From Bacteroidia bacterium (GTDB lineage Bacteria; Bacteroidota; Bacteroidia; B-17B0; Aurantibacillaceae): a DNA stretch of 64,000 nt. A model generated the notes under the pieces. The model did not search any database and had not been told where the DNA came from. It saw only the letters and a list, made by a program, of their open reading frames with translations. Below, one piece after another: positions 27,886-35,647 of the stretch. The position numbers and the translations under genes are program-made. The stretch spans positions 35,657-99,656 of the forward strand of contig JALHRL010000013.1 in the NCBI GenBank assembly GCA_022841465.1. Reading direction: 5' to 3'. Every line of letters starts with the position of its first letter. The first letter of the stretch is position 1.

Positions 27886-28412
27886 TGTTTATTAAAGGAG
27901 AAAATATTTACCTGCGTGCGATGGAACAAGAAGACACGGATCTTCTTTACGAATGGGAAAACAATATAGAATTATGGCACGTAAGTAATACTCAAACTCC
28001 TTTTAGCAGACACGTTTTAAGAGACTTTGTAGAAAATAGCCAATACGATATTTATACCAACAAACAATTGAGACTAATGGTGGTTGAAACTTCTACCAAC
28101 GAAACAATAGGCACCATTGATTTCTTTGACTTTGAAGTACAACACGCACGTGTTGGTATTGGTATTTACATTCACAAAAATTACACCGGTAAAGGATATG
28201 CCTTTGAAAGCCTAAACCTAGCCATTAACTATTGTTTTACAATTTTACACTTAAAGCAAGTATATTCACTTGTTAACGCAAATAACGAACCCAGTTTAAG
28301 ATTATTTGAAAAAGCCGGTTTCCAAAAAAGCGGGTTAAAAAAAGCCTGGAACAAAACAGCACTGAACCATTTTGAAGATGCGTGGTTTCTGCAATTAATT
28401 AATGAAAATTAA
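27885..28412 (+). CDS. GNAT family N-acetyltransferase (RimJ/RimL-like)
   Basis: A 175-residue acetyl-CoA-dependent acyltransferase. It begins with YLRAMEQEDTDLLYEWENN, the RimJ/RimL/SpeG pattern, followed by the acetyl-CoA-binding strand-loop IYIHKNYTGKGYAFESL and the end motif NEPSLRLFEKAGFQKSG. The acceptor (protein N-terminus, amino sugar or polyamine) is not visible from sequence. It is the fourth gene of the overlapping chain and overlaps the multiheme gene by 11 bases. Confidence 0.9.
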   Translation: MFIKGENIYLRAMEQEDTDLLYEWENNIELWHVSNTQTPFSRHVLRDFVENSQYDIYTNKQLRLMVVETSTNETIGTIDFFDFEVQHARVGIGIYIHKNYTGKGYAFESLNLAINYCFTILHLKQVYSLVNANNEPSLRLFEKAGFQKSGLKKAWNKTALNHFEDAWFLQLINEN

Positions 28413-30447
28413 GTTCTCGTATACCTTTCTGCTAACTATACTATTTGCATTGGTAATTTTTACCTTTTGCAACACACCTGTTGAAACTAAAACTGAAAAA
28501 GAAGTTTTACCGGAAAACACCTACCTGGGACACTTAGATACCACCAAATACGTAGGCATGAACTCCTGTAAACTTTGCCACCAATCTATCTACAACAGTT
28601 TTATAAATACCGGAATGGGTCGCTCGTTTCATTTAGCAGCAGAAAAAAATAGCGCTGCAAATTTTAATAACAATAATATTTATGATTCATACAGCAATTT
28701 TAATTACAAGGCTTACTTGTTTAACGACAGCATATTCATTAGCGAATTCAGAATAGATAAAAACGATACCATTTTTAAAAGAACCGAACAGGTTAGTTTT
28801 ATTATTGGCTCTGGGCAACATACCAATTCGCATTTACAAAACACCAATGGTTATGTGCATCAAATGCCCATGACCTTTTACACCCAAAGCAAAAAATGGG
28901 ATTTACCGCCGGGTTTTGAAAATGGAGTAAACACCCGTTTTACCAGAAAAATTGGTTTAGAATGCATGAGCTGCCACAATGCTTTTCCTGAATTTGAAAT
29001 GGGTTCTGAAAATAAATACAAATACATTGGGCAAGGAATAGATTGTGAACGTTGCCACGGACCAGGCGCAGCACACGTGGCACAAAAACAAGCCGGTAAC
29101 ATTATTGATACTTCTAAATATATTGATTACAGTATTGTTAACCCTGCAAAACTTTCTATTGATCTACAATTTGATATTTGCCAACGTTGCCACCTTCAAG
29201 GAAACGCCGTTTTAAAAAACAATCATTCGTTTTTTGATTTTAAACCCGGTAAAAAATTAAGCAATTATATTTCTGTTTTTCTTCCAAAATACAGCAATGC
29301 CGATGATGAATTTATTATGGCTTCGCATTCTGATAGATTAAAACAAAGCGCTTGTTTTATAAAATCGTTAGAAAATAACACCAATAACCAATCCCTCAAA
29401 CCTTACAAAAACGCTTTAACCTGTGTTACTTGTCATAACCCGCACGTAAGCGTTAAAGAAACAAACCAAGAAAAGTTTAACAATGCCTGTAAAAATTGCC
29501 ATGGTAACAATTCAGAAAATTCAGAAAACATAAAAACGGCCGTATTAATTCCGGCTAAGGTTTGTTTAAAACCTGATTTTAAATCCTCTAATTGTGTAGC
29601 TTGTCATATGCCTTCATCGGGTTCTATAGACATTCCGCATGTTACGGTACACGACCATTACATTCGCAAACCAATAAATAATAAAGAGAAAAATAAAATA
29701 AAAAACTTTTTAGGTTTATATGCCATTAACGAAGCTAAACCCGATTCGGCCATCAAAGCAAAAGCATATTTGCAGCAATATGAAAAATTTGAACAAAAAA
29801 GTTTTTATTTAGATTCGGCTTCTAATTTCTTAAACGATAAATCTGTAAACCACATTCAAAAAAACTTTCACTCCTTATTGCATTTAAATTTTTTAAAAGG
29901 TAACTACCAAAAAATAATTCAGTATGTAAATGCTTTAAAAGAAGATGTTTGTTTTAAGCAATTACTTACCAAAAAAAGTTACGATAATAAAGATGCATGG
30001 GCTGCATATCACATTGCAGAGGCTTTTTACAATACCGGAAATTTACAATACAATTTAAAATGGTTAAAAAAAGCAACAGAACTTGCTTCTTTTAATATTG
30101 AGTACAAAGTTAAACTTGCCACTACCCTCGCCCAATTAGGTAAAAACGCTGAAGCTGTTAAGGAATTAGAATTGGCACTAAAATTAAACCCAAAAAATAT
30201 AAGTGCGCTTACCAATTTAGGTTATCTTAAACTGCTTGAAGGAAATAATAAAGATGCACTAATATTATACCAAAACGGATTAAAACTAGACCCCGATTAC
30301 GAACCTTTATTAATGAATTTGGCCGGTTATTACATGGCTGTACGCGACAAAAACAGTGCAATTGCATTTCTTAACAAAATAATAAAGAAGAATCCAAAAA
30401 ACAAACAAGCTTTACAAGCATTAAAACAAATTCAATCGTTAAATTAG
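28402..30447 (+). CDS. Seven-heme cytochrome c lipoprotein with TPR domain
   Basis: 681 residues. A lipoprotein signal places the lipid Cys at residue 23 (VIFTFC). Seven CXXCH heme sites are seen, starting near residues 56, 188, 215, 260, 341, 363 and 398. The last third (about 530-681) holds TPR repeats such as AEAVKELELALKLNPKN. A signal plus multiple hemes implies a periplasmic or outer-membrane electron carrier. The layout resembles multiheme c554/NrfB-like proteins fused to TPRs seen in several Bacteroidota. No oxidoreductase partner or cytochrome c maturation gene lies in the window, so the electron donor and acceptor are unknown. Confidence 0.88.
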   Translation: MKIKFSYTFLLTILFALVIFTFCNTPVETKTEKEVLPENTYLGHLDTTKYVGMNSCKLCHQSIYNSFINTGMGRSFHLAAEKNSAANFNNNNIYDSYSNFNYKAYLFNDSIFISEFRIDKNDTIFKRTEQVSFIIGSGQHTNSHLQNTNGYVHQMPMTFYTQSKKWDLPPGFENGVNTRFTRKIGLECMSCHNAFPEFEMGSENKYKYIGQGIDCERCHGPGAAHVAQKQAGNIIDTSKYIDYSIVNPAKLSIDLQFDICQRCHLQGNAVLKNNHSFFDFKPGKKLSNYISVFLPKYSNADDEFIMASHSDRLKQSACFIKSLENNTNNQSLKPYKNALTCVTCHNPHVSVKETNQEKFNNACKNCHGNNSENSENIKTAVLIPAKVCLKPDFKSSNCVACHMPSSGSIDIPHVTVHDHYIRKPINNKEKNKIKNFLGLYAINEAKPDSAIKAKAYLQQYEKFEQKSFYLDSASNFLNDKSVNHIQKNFHSLLHLNFLKGNYQKIIQYVNALKEDVCFKQLLTKKSYDNKDAWAAYHIAEAFYNTGNLQYNLKWLKKATELASFNIEYKVKLATTLAQLGKNAEAVKELELALKLNPKNISALTNLGYLKLLEGNNKDALILYQNGLKLDPDYEPLLMNLAGYYMAVRDKNSAIAFLNKIIKKNPKNKQALQALKQIQSLN

Positions 30448-30456
30448 CAGCATAAT

Positions 30457-31500
30457 ATGGCTAAAAAAGGCAAAATAGTTTCTTATTTTTTTCTAATCAT
30501 TTTAATTGCCGCAGGTCTTGTTGGCTGGTGGTTTTATAACAATTATTTTAAAGCCGGAGTAAAACTGAATAAAGATTATGAGTTTTTATACATACAATCG
30601 GCTTACGATATAAACGATGTTATTTACGAATTAAAAGATAAAAAAATTATTATCGAAGATGAAAAGTTTGAATGGTTGGCGAAAAAAATGGACTTAGATA
30701 AAAACATTCATCCGGGCAAATACCGCATTTTAAATGGCATGAGCAATCGCCAAATAATAAATTTAATAAAGTACAACAAACAAGAAAAAGTAAAACTCAC
30801 TTTTAATTTTCAGATACACAATTTAGAAGAGTTTTATGAATACATTGATGATAAAATAGAATTAGAAAGTGATGCCCTTGAAGCTTATTTTAACGATGAA
30901 GAAAAGCTAAAACGCGATTTTAACTTGCCTCGTCAAGCAGCCTTCGGAGCCATTATTCCTAAAACCTACGAAGTAAGCTGGGCTATTACTTTACCTGATT
31001 TCATTAACGAATTAAAAGCATCTTACAATAATTTCTGGACAAAAGAAAAAATTAAAAAAGCAACCGAAAATACCGGCCTAAGCGTAAGTGAAGTTATTAC
31101 ACTTGCATCTATTGTGCAGTGCGAAAGCAGTATCACCAGCGAGCAACAAAAAATTGCCGGAGTTTATTTAAACAGAATTAAAAAAGACATGCTACTTCAA
31201 GCCGATCCAACTTTAGTTTTTGCCAATAAAATTTGGGGGGCTAAACGTGTTTACGATAAAGACAAAGAAATAGACTCGCCTTACAACACCTATAAATACA
31301 AAGGCTTACCACCGGGCCCTTTATGTTTAGTTTTCCCACCGGCTTTAAACTCTGTTATTGATTATACCAAACATAGGTATCTATTTTTTTGCGCCAAGCC
31401 CGAGTTAAATGGTTACTCCAATTTTAGTGTAACCTATGATGAACATATGAAATGCGCCAGAAATTACCAACAAACCATGAGTAGAAAAGGAATAAAATAA
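30457..31500 (+). CDS. mltG: Endolytic murein transglycosylase MltG
   Basis: A 347-residue inner-membrane enzyme that cleaves nascent glycan strands and helps set their length. One N-terminal membrane segment (about 7-27) precedes a LysM-like region and the YceG domain. Signature blocks are ITLASIVQCESS, IAGVYLNRIKKDMLLQADPTL and GLPPGPL. The active-site block carries Gln-Cys-Glu where E. coli has Glu-Lys-Glu; Gln in the first position is, as I recall, common in this phylum. It starts 9 bases after the multiheme gene. Confidence 0.93.
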   Translation: MAKKGKIVSYFFLIILIAAGLVGWWFYNNYFKAGVKLNKDYEFLYIQSAYDINDVIYELKDKKIIIEDEKFEWLAKKMDLDKNIHPGKYRILNGMSNRQIINLIKYNKQEKVKLTFNFQIHNLEEFYEYIDDKIELESDALEAYFNDEEKLKRDFNLPRQAAFGAIIPKTYEVSWAITLPDFINELKASYNNFWTKEKIKKATENTGLSVSEVITLASIVQCESSITSEQQKIAGVYLNRIKKDMLLQADPTLVFANKIWGAKRVYDKDKEIDSPYNTYKYKGLPPGPLCLVFPPALNSVIDYTKHRYLFFCAKPELNGYSNFSVTYDEHMKCARNYQQTMSRKGIK

Positions 31501-31551
31501 ATTCAGTAAATTAGAGAAGTTAGATTTTGCATATTTAATAACTGATAAATA

Positions 31552-32271
31552 GTGTTTGTAAATACTCTCCATAAAATTACAATAGCCATTGATGGTTACT
31601 CCAGCTGTGGAAAAAGCACCATTGCAAAAGCTTTAGCCCAACGCTTGAATTACAATTACATTGATACCGGAGCCATGTACCGCGCTGTTACTTTGTACGC
31701 TTTAAGAAACGGTTTAATTGATACACAAAATAAACCAAGCTTTGAAGCATTAATTAAAACCTTACCCAAAATTAAAGTTGATTTTGTTTTTAATCCACAT
31801 ACCAAAACATCTGAAACATTTTTAAATGGAGAAAATGTGGATAAGGAAATAAGAACAATGGAGGTAAATGAAAATGTAAGTAAAGTAAGCGCAGTAAAAG
31901 AAGTACGCGAAAAAATGGTGGCCTTACAACGACAAATGGGAAAAAACAAAGCGGTGGTATTGGATGGTCGCGATATTGGAACCAACGTTTTTCCGGATGC
32001 TGAATTAAAATTGTTTATGACGGCCGATCAGAAAATTAGAGCGCAACGCCGCTTGGATGAATTAAGCAGTAAAGGCGATTACCACGAACTGGAAGAAGTG
32101 CTTCAGAATTTATTAAAGCGCGATTACGAAGATATGCACCGCAAAGAAAACCCGTTAATACAAGCCAAAGATGCTATTGTACTTGATAATACCGACCTTA
32201 ACAAAGAAGAGCAACTTGAATTTGTTTTAAAACTAATTGCCGATATGCAATTAACCAAAGATGAGCAGTAA
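31552..32271 (+). CDS. cmk: Cytidylate kinase
   Basis: A 239-residue (d)CMP kinase. The P-loop is IDGYSSCGKST (13-23), followed by the YIDTGAMYRAVTLYAL substrate block, VLDGRDIGTNVFPDA and the arginine-rich RRLDEL lid. The start is GTG 31552, because no ATG precedes the P-loop in this frame. It overlaps dgkA by 11 bases. Confidence 0.95.
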   Translation: MFVNTLHKITIAIDGYSSCGKSTIAKALAQRLNYNYIDTGAMYRAVTLYALRNGLIDTQNKPSFEALIKTLPKIKVDFVFNPHTKTSETFLNGENVDKEIRTMEVNENVSKVSAVKEVREKMVALQRQMGKNKAVVLDGRDIGTNVFPDAELKLFMTADQKIRAQRRLDELSSKGDYHELEEVLQNLLKRDYEDMHRKENPLIQAKDAIVLDNTDLNKEEQLEFVLKLIADMQLTKDEQ

Positions 32272-32629
32272 CACTCCAAAACATACTCTTTTTAAATCAT
32301 TTTTATTTGCGTTTAAAGGAGTAGCTCTTATTTTAAAAGAAAGAAATTTTATCATTCATTTAATTGCAGCAATCACCGCTGTTGCATTAGGTTTTATTTT
32401 TACCATTTCAATTAACGAGTGGTTGGCCATAATTATTTGTATAAGCATGGTACTTTGTTTAGAAATAATAAACACCTCTATAGAAAAAACAATTGATTTG
32501 TTACATCCGCAAATGCACCCAAAAGCCGGCGCCATTAAAGATTTAGCAGCAGCAGCCGTTTTAATTGCAGCTATAACTGCAGTGATTGTAGGATTAATAA
32601 TTTTTGTGCCGAAAATTTTTGGAGGATAA
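32261..32629 (+). CDS. dgkA: Diacylglycerol/undecaprenol kinase, DgkA family
   Basis: A 122-residue membrane kinase with three hydrophobic segments (about 33-50, 54-72 and 95-118). It has the signature CLEIINTSIEKTIDLLHPQ, whose Glu and Asn bind ATP-Mg in this family, with a GAIKDLAAAAVL block after it. Homologues phosphorylate diacylglycerol or undecaprenol at the inner membrane. It follows cmk with an 11-base overlap and is the last gene of this plus-strand run. Confidence 0.9.
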   Translation: MSSNTPKHTLFKSFLFAFKGVALILKERNFIIHLIAAITAVALGFIFTISINEWLAIIICISMVLCLEIINTSIEKTIDLLHPQMHPKAGAIKDLAAAAVLIAAITAVIVGLIIFVPKIFGG

Positions 32630-32637
32630 ATTCTTAC

Positions 32638-33843
32638 TTAAATACTATGCCCCATTTTATTTTTCTTTGTACTTAAATACTTTTCGTTATGTGGGTTGGG
32701 TTCAATAACAATAGCTACATTATCTACAATTTCTAAACCGTAACCAATTAAGCCGGCGCGCTTTTTGGGATTGTTGGTCATTAATTTTATTTTACTTACA
32801 CCCAAATCTCTTAATATTTGTGCACCTATACCGTAGTCGCGTTCATCCATTTTAAATCCTAATTCTAAATTAGCTTCAACGGTATCTCTTCCTTCTTCTT
32901 GTAATTTGTATGCTTTTAATTTATTCAACAAACCAATTCCTCTACCCTCTTGGTTCATATACACAATTACGCCTTTACCTTCCTTTTCAACCATTTCCAT
33001 GGCGGCATGTAATTGTGGTCCGCAATCGCATCTGCAGCTTCCAAATATATCGCCGGTAACACAGCTAGAGTGTACTCTAACCAATACCGGTTCATCTTTA
33101 CTCCATTTGCCTTTTATTAATGCTAAATGTTCTTGGCCCGTTGTTTTTACTTTATATGCTTTTAATTCAAAATCTCCCCAAACGGTTGGCATCTTCACTT
33201 CCACCACATTTTCAATAATAGATTCTTTCTCTAAACGGTAGCTAATTAAATCTTTTATGGTAATAATTTTTAAATCAAATTTTTCTGCAATCTTCACCAA
33301 GTCAGGCAAACGCGCCATGGTTCCATCTTCATTCATTATTTCAACCAAAGCACCGCAGGGGTCAAAACCTGCCAAACGCGCTAAATCAACGGTTGCCTCT
33401 GTATGTCCGGTACGGCGTAAAACTCCTCCTACTTTTGCCTTTAAAGGAAAAATATGTCCGGGTTTACCAAATTCACTTGCTTTTATATTCGGGTTAATTA
33501 ATGCCTTAACTGTTTTACTTCTGTCGTGTGCAGAAATTCCTGTTGTACAACCGTGGCCTAGTAAATCAATAGAAACGGTAAATGCCGTTTCGTGTAAAGA
33601 GGTATTTGCAGGTACCATCATATCCAGTTGTAATTCTCTGGCTTTATCTTCGGTAATGGCAACGCAAATTAAACCGCGACCATGTGTAGCCATAAAGTTT
33701 ATAACTTCAGGGGTAACGTTAGCAGCAGGTGTAATAAAATCGCCTTCGTTTTCACGATCTTCATCATCCACCACAATAATTACTTTGCCGTTTTTTAAAT
33801 CGCTTAACGCTTCTTCTATTGTATTTAATTTAAACTCGCCCAT
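32638..33843 (-). CDS. ribBA: Bifunctional DHBP synthase / GTP cyclohydrolase II
   Basis: A 401-residue fusion that supplies both riboflavin precursors. The RibB half has [10 protein letters not shown] (26-35) and the HxE-type [16 protein letters not shown]. The RibA half has the zinc ligands C261, C272 and C274 in [17 protein letters not shown] and the GTP-binding [10 protein letters not shown]. The start is ATG 33843; the frame is open 66 codons further upstream, but those residues are not family-like and the promoter element lies between. No FMN riboswitch is seen in the short upstream region. Confidence 0.97.
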   Translation of the reverse strand: MGEFKLNTIEEALSDLKNGKVIIVVDDEDRENEGDFITPAANVTPEVINFMATHGRGLICVAITEDKARELQLDMMVPANTSLHETAFTVSIDLLGHGCTTGISAHDRSKTVKALINPNIKASEFGKPGHIFPLKAKVGGVLRRTGHTEATVDLARLAGFDPCGALVEIMNEDGTMARLPDLVKIAEKFDLKIITIKDLISYRLEKESIIENVVEVKMPTVWGDFELKAYKVKTTGQEHLALIKGKWSKDEPVLVRVHSSCVTGDIFGSCRCDCGPQLHAAMEMVEKEGKGVIVYMNQEGRGIGLLNKLKAYKLQEEGRDTVEANLELGFKMDERDYGIGAQILRDLGVSKIKLMTNNPKKRAGLIGYGLEIVDNVAIVIEPNPHNEKYLSTKKNKMGHSI

Positions 33844-33851
33844 AAGAGCCG

Positions 33852-33885
33852 CAAATTTACTAATAAAATGGGGTAAAACACTCAA
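33852..33885 (-). promoter_or_regulatory. Promoter for ribBA, nearly abutting the start codon
   Basis: On the minus strand TTG (33885-33883), a 23-base spacer and TAAATTTG (33859-33852). The expected transcript start falls only a few bases before ATG 33843, so the mRNA would be leaderless or nearly so. Confidence 0.5.
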
Positions 33886-33945
33886 CAATAATGCTAAAAA
33901 CGTAAGGGAAAACATTAAACAATGCTGTTTTAGTAGAAAACAAAC

Positions 33946-33953
33946 TACCTTTG
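33946..33953 (+). promoter_or_regulatory. -7 element for the Nudix gene, abutting the start codon
   Basis: TACCTTTG ends 6 bases before ATG 33960. It includes the alternative TTG start at 33951, which rules that codon out. The predicted mRNA would be leaderless. The -33 element is weak. Confidence 0.5.
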
Positions 33954-33959
33954 CAAAGC

Positions 33960-34580
33960 ATGACTTCCTTACTTGAGACAATAACAAACAAATTAAAAGA
34001 AGGTTTACCGGGTATTGAGGCGCAATATGAAATGGCGCCAATTACAAGGCCTAAATTTGATATTGCACAAATGGATGAAGCATCTTATAAAAAAAGTGCA
34101 GTAATGCTTTTGCTTTGTCCCAATGAAAATGGTGTTTATATCCCCTTAACCAAACGCCAAAGTTACAATGGTAAGCACAGCGGACAAATAAGTTTGCCCG
34201 GCGGAAAGTTTGAAGAAGGTGATGGAAGCCTTAAAAACACTGCTTTAAGAGAGTGCTACGAAGAAATAGGAATTAAACAACACATTGAGGTGCTTGGTAA
34301 TTTAAGTCCGGTTTACATACCCGTAAGTAATTTTTATGTAGAACCTTATGTTGGAATTTTTACACATAACGAAATTAATTTTAATAAAAACGAAAGAGAA
34401 GTAGAGAAATTAATTTTGTTAAGTATTGAAACATTAAAACAACCTGAATTGGTAAAAAGCGGTACCATAGTTTCGGGCGATGGATATAAATTAAAAACCC
34501 CCTACTTTGATGTAGAGGGTGAAATAATTTGGGGTGCTACCGCAATGATATTAAACGAATTTAAAAAACTGATTACTTAG
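33960..34580 (+). CDS. Nudix hydrolase, CoA pyrophosphatase-like
   Basis: A 206-residue hydrolase. The Nudix box runs [14 protein letters not shown] to RECYEEIGI and fits GX5EX7REUXEEXGU. Just before it, [18 protein letters not shown] is the extra NuCoA motif that marks coenzyme A pyrophosphatases. It would split CoA or its derivatives into 3',5'-ADP and phosphopantetheine compounds. It is divergent from ribBA. ATG 33960 is chosen because TTG 33951 lies inside the promoter. Confidence 0.92.
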   Translation: MTSLLETITNKLKEGLPGIEAQYEMAPITRPKFDIAQMDEASYKKSAVMLLLCPNENGVYIPLTKRQSYNGKHSGQISLPGGKFEEGDGSLKNTALRECYEEIGIKQHIEVLGNLSPVYIPVSNFYVEPYVGIFTHNEINFNKNEREVEKLILLSIETLKQPELVKSGTIVSGDGYKLKTPYFDVEGEIIWGATAMILNEFKKLIT

Positions 34581-35352
34581 AAAATTCCGTTACGTGATTA
34601 TCGTAACACAAATAGTAAGTTCCTTTTTTAAGATTATCTATTCCAACGTTTTTACCAAAACCTTTTTTAACTACAACTCCGTAAGCATCGTAAACTTCGT
34701 ACGCAGTTTCGTTGCTAAAATCAATAGATTTATTTTTTGATACAGCAAAAGAAGGTTTTTGTGTACTTGAGTTTACAGAAACATCTTTTGAATATCTTGG
34801 CAAATCATCGCTTCCTTTTTGTTTAACACGGTATTTATTCATACCACTGTGCATCACAACTTTAAAAGCGTAATCGTGATTTTCAGGAGAACCTATTCCG
34901 TTTACTTCACCTACAGGAATCCATTTGTTCCATTTAAAAGTTTCAATAACATAAGGTAATGAACCCGATTCGTTTTTGGCAGTCCACTTCAATAAACCTT
35001 CTTCAGAAATATTAATTGCTAAAATTTCAAAGGTTGGTTTCGGTTTTAAATCATCAACATTTAATACTTTTGGTAAACAACCATCTTTGTGTATAATTTC
35101 AATGGTAACCTTATCGCCAAACTTTAATTGTAAAGCTGATAAATCTATTTCAAATGCACTAGAGTTTGTTTCGTCAGTTGTAATTTTTCCGTTAACTTTT
35201 ATCTCCTGAGCGCAAAAACCTACGCCACTATTTCCAAAAAAATTCTGTACAAATAAGTTCTTATTTTGGTATTTGCCTTCAATAATTATAACCCCTGCAT
35301 TGGTTACACCAACTAAAAATGTTAGGATAAATAATGCTGCTAGTTTCTTCAT
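34573..35352 (-). CDS. Secreted protein with a possible degenerate T9SS tail
   Basis: A 259-residue protein with a signal peptide (about 1-19, MKKLAALFILTFLVGVTNA). The middle is beta-rich with a fibronectin-like stretch. The last 55 residues (AYEVYDAYGVVVKKGFG, then GTYYLCYDNHVTEF) resemble a type A T9SS sorting domain but lack the YPNP entry motif. It may be a divergent T9SS cargo or a periplasmic protein. It converges on the Nudix gene with an 8-base overlap. Confidence 0.75.
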   Translation of the reverse strand: MKKLAALFILTFLVGVTNAGVIIIEGKYQNKNLFVQNFFGNSGVGFCAQEIKVNGKITTDETNSSAFEIDLSALQLKFGDKVTIEIIHKDGCLPKVLNVDDLKPKPTFEILAINISEEGLLKWTAKNESGSLPYVIETFKWNKWIPVGEVNGIGSPENHDYAFKVVMHSGMNKYRVKQKGSDDLPRYSKDVSVNSSTQKPSFAVSKNKSIDFSNETAYEVYDAYGVVVKKGFGKNVGIDNLKKGTYYLCYDNHVTEFSK

Positions 35353-35402
35353 GTGATGATTCTTGATTTAATAAGCACGAAAGTACTAAAATATTCGGTG
35401 AA

Positions 35403-35597
35403 TTACAAGTATTTGCGCATTTTAACAATAAAATAAAGTATAGCTATAAATGTTAATAACCCTACTAACACCAACCAGGTTCTTTTATAATGAATACCGC
35501 TGTGTTGCTTGTCTTTCCAATAACTCCAAACTAAATACGCAATAAAAACAAGCGCAAAAAAAATAGTGAATAAAATTTGGCCTTTCGTAAACATCAT
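35403..35597 (-). CDS. Small two-helix membrane protein, 64 aa
   Basis: 64 residues with two hydrophobic helices (about 7-25 and 41-58) separated by a basic loop (KDKQHSGIHYKRTW), ending in KMRKYL. Proteins of this size and pattern, starting MFTKGQ, occur widely in Bacteroidota as I recall, but no function is known. A TAnnTTTG element directly precedes its start, which favours a real gene. MM at the start leaves 35597 or 35594 as initiator. Confidence 0.72.
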   Translation of the reverse strand: MMFTKGQILFTIFFALVFIAYLVWSYWKDKQHSGIHYKRTWLVLVGLLTFIAILYFIVKMRKYL

Positions 35598-35598
35598 G

Positions 35599-35606
35599 CA
35601 AATTTA
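35599..35606 (-). promoter_or_regulatory. -7 element touching the small membrane protein start
   Basis: TAAATTTG on the minus strand ends 2 bases before ATG 35597 and 5 before ATG 35594. A transcript from it would be leaderless, with the second Met as a natural start. Confidence 0.4.
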
Positions 35607-35647
35607 ACCCAAAGATTTCAATTAATTTTACCTCTAAAATTTTAGTT

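Noticed and set aside
33061..33960. FMN riboswitch controlling ribBA
   Set aside because: The region upstream of ATG 33843 is only about 110 bases to the next gene, and the promoter is nearly at the start codon, leaving no room for an RFN element.
33257..33976. Plus-strand ORF of 239 aa opposite ribBA
   Set aside because: ribBA has all catalytic motifs on the minus strand over the same bases; the mirror ORF has no recognisable domain and no promoter.
33844..34041. Upstream extension of ribBA by 66 codons
   Set aside because: The extra residues are hydrophobic and Cys-rich and unlike the family, and the -7 promoter element lies at 33852-33859, inside this stretch.
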